From positions 1-5,085 of the forward strand of contig JAQVWW010000130.1 in the NCBI GenBank assembly GCA_028709505.1: a stretch of 5,085 bases of DNA, written 5' to 3'. Below are positions 1 through 4,943 of the stretch, piece by piece. The notes below the pieces were generated by a model that saw only the letters and a program-made list of their open reading frames with translations, was not told where the DNA came from and did not search any database. The DNA is from Eubacteriales bacterium (lineage in GTDB: Bacteria; Bacillota; Clostridia; Christensenellales; UMGS416). Made by a program: the position numbers and the translations under genes. Positions within the stretch are counted from its first letter, which is position 1, and the number at the start of each line of letters is the position of its first letter.

Positions 1-890
1 CCGTCCACGTCCATCGGCGTCAGCTGCGGCTGGGTGATGGCGGACAGATTCTCGGCGCTGCCCACCAGCCGCACCTGGGACGGATAGATGTTGACCGACG
101 ATATCTCATAGCCGTCGAGGGGCGTGCCCAAAAAGAATTCATCGGCGCTGGCTTGCAGCGTCTTTACCGGATAGACTTCCATCCGCACCACACAGTTGGG
201 CACCTCCAGCGCAATGCCGGCGGCTTCCGCCGCCTGGCCCTGGGCGGTTAAAAATTCAAAGTCGCAGGTGATGGCCGCTTGGCCGGCCATGCCGGTCATA
301 TCCACCGTCACCTGGGCGCGATCGATAAGGCCGATGTCCGACTGGGCGCCGCTGATGCGCAGCTGTTTGGACGAAAGCTCGGGCTCGCTGTGCCAGTAAT
401 CGGCGGGCAGCTGGCCGGTCAGCACGTAATCCACGGCCACAATCTTGCTGGAGAGCGACTCGACCACCACTTTGACCTTGGCCGGCGACACGGAGCTTAC
501 CGTGCCGCGGCTGGTGGTGGCCCGGATCGGCGCGTCGTAGGTGCCCGGCGCCGTGATGCCCGATAAATCCAAATAGGCGGTAACGTCGGTGCGGTTGCTG
601 CGCAGCATCTCCGATCGTTTCATCTCCACGCGCAGCGTGGCCTCATCCACATAGGCGTAAACATTGCCCTTTACCGTCAGGCCTTGATTTTCCAGCCGTT
701 CCAGCCCCTGGACGCTTACCGGCACGTCGGCAATGTTCATTTGGCGCAGCGGGTCGGCCTCGGAGATGACGACGTTCCACACCAGTATGGCGAAGATCAG
801 CGACAGCAGCGCCAGGCCCCAGCGCTGGTTCAGCCAGATTCTAAAGTTGGCAAGCGTTCTTCTAAAGCGGTTATTTGGGCTTTCTGCCAT
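1..890 (-). CDS. cdaR: CdaR-like YbbR-domain regulator of the diadenylate cyclase (3' end missing)
   Basis: My reverse-strand translation gives 296 codons with no stop, running off the left edge, so the C-terminus is missing. Residues about 1-20 are basic and cytoplasmic. Residues about 21-40 (from WGLALLSLIFAILVWNVV) form one membrane segment, and the rest should lie outside the membrane. The exported part looks like successive YbbR repeats: one from the VPVSVQGLE stretch (about residue 58) to KVKVVVE, a second that includes VTVDMTGMAG, and the start of a third with DGYEISSVNIYPSQVRLVGS. CdaR proteins of Firmicutes bind the membrane cyclase CdaA and tune its activity. Here the gene directly follows cdaA: its ATG at 890 lies inside the cdaA 3' end (20-base overlap). 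A GAGGAGAGGAGG ribosome binding site ends 5 bases before the ATG, which fixes the start. The next gene in many relatives is glmM, but that is outside this window. Family assignment is firm from the fold pattern and context; the regulatory sign (activator or inhibitor) cannot be read here. Confidence 0.9.
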   Translation of the reverse strand, partial: MAESPNNRFRRTLANFRIWLNQRWGLALLSLIFAILVWNVVISEADPLRQMNIADVPVSVQGLERLENQGLTVKGNVYAYVDEATLRVEMKRSEMLRSNRTDVTAYLDLSGITAPGTYDAPIRATTSRGTVSSVSPAKVKVVVESLSSKIVAVDYVLTGQLPADYWHSEPELSSKQLRISGAQSDIGLIDRAQVTVDMTGMAGQAAITCDFEFLTAQGQAAEAAGIALEVPNCVVRMEVYPVKTLQASADEFFLGTPLDGYEISSVNIYPSQVRLVGSAENLSAITQPQLTPMDVD

Positions 891-1731
891 TGGCGCCTCC
901 TCTCCTCTTGAGCAGGGCGTTGATGCTGACCCTGGGTTCCCCGGCCCGATAGACGCTGCTGAGCAGCTCGCTTAGGCTGTATTGGTCCATATAGCGCTGC
1001 AGCCTCCCGCCTTCGGCCACCGAAATGATACCGGTCTCCTCGGATACGACAATAACCAGCGCGTCGGTATGCTCGGACATGCCCAGCGCCGAACGGTGCC
1101 GCGTGCCCAGCTCATGGCTCAAATCGGTGTTGGTGGTCAGCGGCAAAAAGCAGCCCGCGGCCACAATGCGCCCGCCGCGAATAATGGCGGCGCCGTCGTG
1201 CAGCGGCGTGTTGGGCACGAAGATGTTCTCAATCAACTCCCGCGAGAGCTGCGCATCTACGATGGTGCCGCTCTCGATGATGTGCTCCAGCGTATTGGTG
1301 CGCTGCAGCACCAATAGCGCGCCAATGCGGTTTTTGGCCATGTTCTGTATGGCGTGCTGCAGCTCGGCGGCGATGTAGCCGGCGTCGCTCTCATGGGAGA
1401 TGGCCCGCAGCGTCGAGCTGTCCAAAAAGGTGCCGGCGCCCAGGCGTTCCAGCGCCCGGCGCAGCTCGGGCTGGAACAGGATGACCAGCACGACGACACC
1501 CGAATTGACGATGTAACTCATCAGCTGAGCCATACCGTCCAGGTGCACCCATTTACTGACCTGCGAAATGATTAAAATGACGGCAAAACCTTTGAGCAGC
1601 TGAAAGGCCCGGGTCTCGCGTGTCAGTTTGATAACTTGATAGATGAGCACCGATAAAAGCGCAATATCCAGCACATCCAGCAGCCGCACCTGGGTTATCA
1701 GCTGCCAGGCCGTAGCCAGGAATTGTGTCAT
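871..1731 (-). CDS. cdaA: CdaA-type membrane diadenylate cyclase (c-di-AMP synthase)
   Basis: This 286-residue protein condenses two ATP into c-di-AMP, the second messenger controlling potassium and osmolyte uptake and cell-wall homeostasis. Hydrophobic segments lie at about residues 19-35, 46-60 and 67-86, the three-helix membrane anchor typical of CdaA. A DAC (DisA_N) domain follows from about residue 100. Its signature residues are visible: the DGA motif at 179-181 (in NTPLHDGAAII), GTRHRSA at 209-215, and SEETG at 230-234. The length fits the CdaA family (about 270-290 residues). I chose the ATG at 1731 because it overlaps the TGA of the phosphatase gene as ATGA and has a GGGAGGGG ribosome binding site a few bases upstream. 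The longer in-frame reading from 1827 would overlap the phosphatase by about 100 bases, and its extra 32 residues look like out-of-frame phosphatase code. The end overlaps the cdaR start. No key residue is missing, so it should be active. Confidence 0.96.
   Translation of the reverse strand: MTQFLATAWQLITQVRLLDVLDIALLSVLIYQVIKLTRETRAFQLLKGFAVILIISQVSKWVHLDGMAQLMSYIVNSGVVVLVILFQPELRRALERLGAGTFLDSSTLRAISHESDAGYIAAELQHAIQNMAKNRIGALLVLQRTNTLEHIIESGTIVDAQLSRELIENIFVPNTPLHDGAAIIRGGRIVAAGCFLPLTTNTDLSHELGTRHRSALGMSEHTDALVIVVSEETGIISVAEGGRLQRYMDQYSLSELLSSVYRAGEPRVSINALLKRRGGANGRKPK
896..907 (-). promoter_or_regulatory. Ribosome binding site of cdaR, inside the cdaA coding region
   Basis: The minus strand reads GAGGAGAGGAGG, then 5 bases, then the cdaR ATG at 890. 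It doubles as cdaA codons for Arg-Arg-Gly-Gly near the CdaA C-terminus. The strong match and the overlap suggest translational coupling and roughly balanced production of cyclase and regulator. Confidence 0.8.
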
Positions 1732-2855
1732 CGTTGCGCCCCCTCCCTGCAAACCAGCAAAATGGCCGTATCGTCGTTGTGCGGCGCGCTGCTCTCCCGG
1801 GGTACGCCCCGCGAAGCTTCCCGCCAAATTTCCTGCGGGATATTCTCACACAGCGGCGCGTGTATCATGCGTTCCAGCCCCTGGCAAAGCGGCTCCCGGT
1901 GGTGCGCGTTCCACACACTCTCCAGGCCGTCGGTATAAAAAAGCAGTTTCTCCCCCTCATCCAGTATAAAAGAAGCATCCCGGCGCGGGAAATCCATATT
2001 CCAGCGGCACACGGGGATGCCCGGCATCTCCAACAGCTTGATGCCATCGCGGCTAAAATACAGCGGCGGCACCGCATGCCCGGCGTTGCACCACGTAACC
2101 TGGCCGGTGGAAAGCTGCAGACGGGCCACGACGGCGGTGATATACATCTGTTCCTCAAAGCCCATCTCGGCAAAACGCGATGTGGCGGCGCCCAGCACCT
2201 GGGCGGGCGAATCGGCCTCCTCCATCTCGGCCCGGATAAGCCGCGCGAAGAAAACCGTCAACAGCGATGCCGGCACACCGTGGCCGGCCACGTCGGCAAT
2301 ATAGAAGGCCACATGGTCGCTGTCCAGCCGAAACGCGTCGAAAAAGTCGCCCGAAAGCTCTTCGCAAGGCTTGTATTGGGCAGCAAAGCGGTAGCCCTGC
2401 TGGCTGGGCATATGCCGGGGCAGCATGTTCCATTGCAGCCGCCGGGCGTAGGCTAAGTCCCGCTTGGTCTTCTGGTCGCGCCGGCGCAGCTCGTCGCTGA
2501 TGGCATATTCGCGGGTCATATCGCGCCAAACCTCGACGCACCAAGGCTCGCCGTCAGGCCGCGTAAGCGGCGAGGCGATGACAGAATATTGGCGCTGGTT
2601 CAGTTCCACCTTCTTCTCAAAAACCCGCTGTGCGGCGCGGGCTTTCCCGCCCACGCAGTTGGCGCAGGCAGCGCCGCCCGCACTCAGGCTGGCATAGCAT
2701 TTGCTGCCCTCGACCGACCCCAGCACCGTGCGCATGCGCTCGTTGGCCAGCACCACGTTGCACTGGGCGTCTATGACGCGCACCATATCCACCATGCCGT
2801 CCAACACGCTTTCGAAAAACTCCAGTGTGCCCTCAGCCCCAACGATTCTGTGCAT
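1728..2855 (-). CDS. PAS-domain PP2C-type (SpoIIE/RsbU-like) serine/threonine phosphatase
   Basis: This 375-residue protein has two parts. Residues about 11-115 form a PAS sensor domain (FFESVLDGMVDMVRVIDA, ending VEVWRDMTREYAISDEL). A helical linker with the RsbU-type DLAYARRLQWNMLP motif (133-146) leads to a SpoIIE/PPM phosphatase domain (about 155-372). The metal-binding acidic residues are in place: D170 in SGDFFD, D188 in IADVAGHGVPA, D309 in FYTDG, and D361/D362 in HNDDTAILLV. CNAGH (256-260) is also typical. The enzyme should remove phosphate from serine or threonine of a partner, usually a STAS anti-anti-sigma factor, when the PAS domain senses its cue. No signal peptide or membrane segment is seen, so it is probably cytoplasmic. 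The ATG at 2855 is the only sensible start, because an in-frame TAA lies five codons upstream; its ribosome binding site (GTGGGA) is weak. Its TGA overlaps the cdaA ATG. C53, C64 and C67 in the PAS domain make a CX10CX2C cluster. The target is unknown. Confidence 0.93.
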   Translation of the reverse strand: MHRIVGAEGTLEFFESVLDGMVDMVRVIDAQCNVVLANERMRTVLGSVEGSKCYASLSAGGAACANCVGGKARAAQRVFEKKVELNQRQYSVIASPLTRPDGEPWCVEVWRDMTREYAISDELRRRDQKTKRDLAYARRLQWNMLPRHMPSQQGYRFAAQYKPCEELSGDFFDAFRLDSDHVAFYIADVAGHGVPASLLTVFFARLIRAEMEEADSPAQVLGAATSRFAEMGFEEQMYITAVVARLQLSTGQVTWCNAGHAVPPLYFSRDGIKLLEMPGIPVCRWNMDFPRRDASFILDEGEKLLFYTDGLESVWNAHHREPLCQGLERMIHAPLCENIPQEIWREASRGVPRESSAPHNDDTAILLVCREGAQR

Positions 2856-2874
2856 ATCATTCCCACTTTAACAA

Positions 2875-2904
2875 AATTCATGGCGCCCCGTGGCTCCATG
2901 AATT
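2875..2904 (-). promoter_or_regulatory. Palindrome over the predicted start point of the phosphatase-cdaA-cdaR operon
   Basis: On the minus strand, AATTCATGG pairs perfectly with CCATGAATT (9 bp). One A/G mismatch and a GCC/GGC inner stem follow, closing on an ACGG tetraloop, 30 bases in all. It begins one base after the -10 box, and the predicted +1 (about 2899) lies in its first arm. It is therefore either an operator for a dimeric regulator or, in shortened form, a 5' leader hairpin ahead of the weak phosphatase ribosome binding site. There is no U-tract, so it is not an intrinsic terminator. The pairing is directly visible; the function is inferred. Confidence 0.6.
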
Positions 2905-2905
2905 A

Positions 2906-2934
2906 ATTATATACGAATCAATTGGAAAGGCCAA
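2906..2934 (-). promoter_or_regulatory. Sigma-A-type promoter for the PAS-PP2C phosphatase, cdaA and cdaR
   Basis: The minus strand has a perfect TATAAT (2911-2906) preceded, at a 17-base spacer, by TTGGCC (2934-2929), which matches 4 of 6 positions of TTGACA. It lies in the only AT-rich gap on this side of the window, 50 bases before the phosphatase ATG. A short inverted repeat ATTGG-N5-CCAAT (2921-2935) overlaps the -35 box and spacer and could be a second regulator site. There is no other gap downstream before the window edge, so this is the likely promoter for all three genes. Confidence 0.65.
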
Positions 2935-2945
2935 TGCCAATATAA

Positions 2946-3269
2946 TTATTTTACATCCGTTATATCCGCCGCCGAAAACCGGTTTATCAGCTGGCGCATG
3001 CGGTTGCGCAGCGCATAATGCCGGGACATGTCGCTGTCTACCTCGGTGCTTAGGCGCATGATCTCATCGGAATGCTCGTAAGTGCGTATGTTCTGGCGCA
3101 ATGTGAACAGATACAGCTCCGTCAGCTTTTCCACTTTTTCCTTGCGGCCGTTCTCTAGTTGCTCCAGGCACTGGGCCAGTTCGCTGAGCTCCTGTATGGT
3201 TATCTCGGTCTCCCGCCTTTCCTGGCTGCCATAACACCAGTTCTCTTCCGGCCTTGCTTGTTTTTTCAT
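2946..3269 (-). CDS. Small charged helical protein of unknown function, downstream of yhaM
   Basis: I do not recognise this 107-residue protein. After a polar N-terminus (MKKQARPEENWCYGSQERRE) it is almost entirely helix-forming and highly charged. Leucine-spaced stretches such as ELSELAQCLEQLENGRKEKV (about 27-46) and RNRMRQLINRF near the end suggest a coiled coil or helical bundle. There are two cysteines (C12, C34), no membrane segment and no signal peptide, so it should be cytoplasmic. The start is well supported: the ATG at 3269 comes 3 bases after the yhaM TGA, with a GGGAGAG ribosome binding site (3282-3276) inside the last yhaM codons. It is therefore co-transcribed and probably translationally coupled with yhaM. 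Codon use matches the host-like neighbours. An adaptor or regulator acting with YhaM is possible but purely positional. A FlgN- or Spo0E-type small helical protein was considered, but no diagnostic motif was seen. Confidence 0.8.
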   Translation of the reverse strand: MKKQARPEENWCYGSQERRETEITIQELSELAQCLEQLENGRKEKVEKLTELYLFTLRQNIRTYEHSDEIMRLSTEVDSDMSRHYALRNRMRQLINRFSAADITDVK

Positions 3270-3272
3270 TGG

Positions 3273-4241
3273 TCACTCTCCCGAAAGATCTTGCGGTACG
3301 TGGTAGAGCTGCCTATTGTGCAGCGTCCACAGTCTTTCGCTAAAGCCTCCTTCCGGTGTCATCTCCAAAGCTTTTGTCATATCATACATGCGCGCGTCGA
3401 TGATATCCAGATAATGCAGCGCCTCGGCCTCGGGGAACATCGGCCGACGCGGGCTGCCAAACTCAGGCTCATAATGGTGGGCCAGCAGCATGTGTTGCAG
3501 CAGCGTCATTGTGTGCTGGGAGATGCCCAGCTGCCGCCCGACGCGGTCAATTTCAACGATGCCCTGCACGATGTGCCCCAGCAACTGGCCGTCGCGGCTA
3601 TATTCGGTGGCAATGCCGGTGTTGGTGGCGTTAAGCTCCACCATCTTGGCCAAATCGTGCAGCACGGCGCCGGCATACAGCAAATCCTTGCGCAAGAACG
3701 GATACACCTTTATCATGCCTTCGGCCAGTTTCAGCATCGTCGACGTATGATACAACAGCCCCGCGCGAATGGAATGGTGGTTCTTGACCGCCGCCGGCCA
3801 GATGAGCAGCTGCTCCTGATGGATGCCCAGCATGTGCGTCACCAACGCATGGATTTCCTGATTCTCAATCTTCTCCACATATTTTTCGATGGTGCGCAGC
3901 ATGACCACCGGCTCCAGCGGCGCCGCCGGCACCAGCTGTGCCATGTCCACCGGATCGTCTTGGGTGGCCGGGCGGAACCGATCGATGCGCAGCTGCAGCC
4001 TGCCCTGCCACTCGTTGACAACGCCCTGCGCCTTGATGACCGCCCCAGCCTGGGGGCAGTTGGCGGCGTCGCTGACGTCCCAAATCTTGGCGTTGATTTC
4101 GCCGGTCTCATCGGCCAGCGTATAATCGCCATACATGGATTTCCCGTTGCTGGACGCCTTAACGGCCGCCGTCTTGACCAGGAAGAATCCGGTCACCGGC
4201 AAAGCGTTTTTAAAATCGATAATCTTTAGCATTCCATCCAA
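3273..4241 (-). CDS. yhaM: YhaM-type 3'-5' exoribonuclease (OB-fold plus HD domain)
   Basis: YhaM is a cytoplasmic, metal-dependent 3'-5' exoribonuclease of Firmicutes that trims RNA (and DNA) ends. Residues about 15-90 form an OB-fold nucleic-acid-binding domain (LADETGEINAKIWDVS at 42-57; GRLQLRIDRFRP at 80-91). An HD phosphohydrolase domain spans about 150-290. Its metal ligands are recognisable: H165 in GLLYHT, H195-D196 in AVLHDLAK, H223 in LLGH, H255/H256 in LAHH, and D282. The conserved stretch PAAVKNHH (149-156) and the ending SERLWTLHNRQLY also match the Bacillus subtilis protein as I remember it. The 322-residue length is close to the usual 310-320. The start is uncertain: a TTG at 4241 lies 11 bases after an AAGGAGG site, whereas the in-frame ATG at 4232 is 20 bases away, so I prefer TTG. 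It has its own extended -10 promoter just upstream and is followed 3 bases later by a small unknown gene. Confidence 0.95.
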   Translation of the reverse strand: MDGMLKIIDFKNALPVTGFFLVKTAAVKASSNGKSMYGDYTLADETGEINAKIWDVSDAANCPQAGAVIKAQGVVNEWQGRLQLRIDRFRPATQDDPVDMAQLVPAAPLEPVVMLRTIEKYVEKIENQEIHALVTHMLGIHQEQLLIWPAAVKNHHSIRAGLLYHTSTMLKLAEGMIKVYPFLRKDLLYAGAVLHDLAKMVELNATNTGIATEYSRDGQLLGHIVQGIVEIDRVGRQLGISQHTMTLLQHMLLAHHYEPEFGSPRRPMFPEAEALHYLDIIDARMYDMTKALEMTPEGGFSERLWTLHNRQLYHVPQDLSGE

Positions 4242-4252
4242 AAGCGTTGGTT

Positions 4253-4260
4253 CCTCCTTT
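4253..4260 (-). promoter_or_regulatory. Ribosome binding site that favours a TTG start for yhaM
   Basis: The minus strand reads AAAGGAGG, a near-perfect anti-16S match. The distance from its last G to the TTG at 4241 is 11 bases; to the next in-frame ATG (4232) it is 20 bases, which is too far for efficient initiation. An ATG at 4237 is out of frame and stops after three codons. Confidence 0.6.
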
Positions 4261-4298
4261 TTCGTCGCGATGCAGCACGTAGCGTTACGAACTCATAT

Positions 4299-4307
4299 AT
4301 TATAGCA
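4299..4307 (-). promoter_or_regulatory. Extended -10 promoter for yhaM
   Basis: The minus strand reads TGCTATAAT, a perfect TGnTATAAT extended -10 element, placed directly after the stop codon of the upstream chimeric ORF. No good -35 hexamer is present at 16-18 bases (TAGGAA at 17), which an extended -10 can tolerate. Transcription would start near 4292 and give a leader of about 50 bases before yhaM. It would free yhaM and the small downstream gene from whatever controls the AT-rich genes. Confidence 0.6.
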
Positions 4308-4583
4308 TCATCCAACAACTCTTCCTATGTAAATATTCATAGAAAAGGTGATATCTTTGTCTGAAAATGTCATTTCTGACGGCGCGTTTTCGGCCAACGG
4401 CGTCATCCGCATCAGGTGCTGCGCCGCCTCGGCGTCGGCCACCGGCAGCGTATACTCCAGCCGCGTTTCGTCCACCAGCGCAACCACTGTTGCTATTTTA
4501 TATATATTATCTAAAATAGAAGTTTGTAATAGAGATGATATTTCTATAAAATAAACAGATTCAGTTGTTGAAAATACATTCAT
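4308..4583 (-). CDS. Chimeric ORF: AT-rich 5' part joined in frame to a possible RlmA-like methyltransferase C-terminus
   Basis: This 91-residue ORF starts at an ATG one base after the DUF4325 stop (an alternative TTG lies at 4592) and has no clear ribosome binding site, so it would rely on coupling. Codons 2-32 all end in A or T. Codons 33-68 then switch abruptly: 32 of 36 end in G or C. The last 23 codons are mixed. The frame stays coding-like in both parts. The GC-rich part, with LPVADAEAAQHLMRMTPLAE (46-65) and a strand-like ending ITFSMNIYIG (78-87), resembles the C-terminal end of RlmA-type rRNA guanine-N1 methyltransferases, where an LxxMTP motif precedes a final beta strand. The SAM-binding catalytic domain is absent, so methyltransferase activity is not expected. 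I do not recognise the AT-rich N-terminal 32 residues. Most likely an acquired segment fused to a decayed host gene; an intact unfamiliar protein or an assembly join are alternatives. Confidence 0.55.
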   Translation of the reverse strand: MNVFSTTESVYFIEISSLLQTSILDNIYKIATVVALVDETRLEYTLPVADAEAAQHLMRMTPLAENAPSEMTFSDKDITFSMNIYIGRVVG

Positions 4584-4584
4584 A

Positions 4585-4938
4585 TCAATCAATTGCTGTT
4601 TTAGGCCTTAGAATTCTATCTATTGCTTCATTTAACTGTCTATTATAGTCATAGCTACCTTCAGATTTAAATATAAATTTTTGCATAAATAAATCTTTGC
4701 CCAATTTCTTGACAACATTAACAAAAAGTTCTTCAAAAAAAGATGGATTAATAGAGTAAACATTATTAGGTATTACAATTATAACAATATTATATATTTT
4801 TTCTATTTCATCCAATTTTGACTTTATACGAACATACTCCCCTCTGTCTCTTCCTGTAAAAACCTTAGAGATAGCTCCAGTCTTAGGATCCTTAACTCTA
4901 TAATCTTCTAAATTAATAGTATTATTATTACTATACAT
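4585..4938 (-). CDS. STAS-like (DUF4325) domain protein
   Basis: This 117-residue protein matches my recollection of the DUF4325 STAS-like family. An N-terminal FTGRDRGEYVRIKSKLDE segment (27-44) is followed by a beta strand IVIIVIP (51-57), the signature SINPSFFEELF (62-72), an amphipathic helix VNVVKKLGKDLF (73-84) and the strand MQKFIFK (85-91). The serine-rich turn before the helix sits where phosphorylatable serines lie in STAS anti-anti-sigma proteins, but phosphorylation here is an inference. I chose the ATG at 4938, 5 bases after the stop of the upstream gene. A TTG at 4947 would overlap that gene by 4 bases and adds three residues. No good ribosome binding site is seen for either, which suggests coupling to upstream translation. 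The protein should be soluble and cytoplasmic. DUF4325 genes are often found beside HATPase-type genes, and the partial upstream ORF fits that arrangement. Codon use is extremely AT-rich compared with yhaM and cdaA. Confidence 0.75.
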   Translation of the reverse strand: MYSNNNTINLEDYRVKDPKTGAISKVFTGRDRGEYVRIKSKLDEIEKIYNIVIIVIPNNVYSINPSFFEELFVNVVKKLGKDLFMQKFIFKSEGSYDYNRQLNEAIDRILRPKTAID

Positions 4939-4943
4939 AATTC

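Noticed and set aside
1732..1827. A longer cdaA reading frame starting at 1827 (32 extra residues).
   Set aside because: It overlaps the conserved C-terminus of the phosphatase, its extra residues look like out-of-frame code, and the ATG at 1731 has a proper ribosome binding site and an ATGA overlap.
2921..2935. The inverted repeat ATTGG-N5-CCAAT and the adjacent direct repeat of GCCAAT near the phosphatase promoter.
   Set aside because: Such short arms occur by chance in AT-rich gaps; noted in the promoter entry but not claimed as an operator.
2856..2945. An intrinsic terminator after the small yhaM-linked gene.
   Set aside because: The only strong hairpin (2875-2904) lacks a following T-run on the minus strand and is placed over a promoter start point instead.
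3159..4229. A 356-codon open frame on the plus strand opposite yhaM, and a 243-codon plus-strand frame (1725-2456) opposite the phosphatase.
   Set aside because: Both are antisense shadows of well-supported genes in GC-rich DNA; their translations are rich in His, Gln and Arg and show no recognisable domain.
4480..4493. A perfect 5-bp inverted repeat (GCAAC-CACT-GTTGC) exactly at the composition switch.
   Set aside because: It is too short to be called an attachment or terminal-repeat site, and no matching copy or target duplication was seen nearby.
1728..4938. The idea that the PP2C phosphatase is the cognate phosphatase of the STAS-like protein, making one partner-switching system.
   Set aside because: The STAS-like gene sits in AT-rich DNA of different origin, separated by two genes and two promoters, so the proximity may be chance; DUF4325 phosphorylation is also unproven here.
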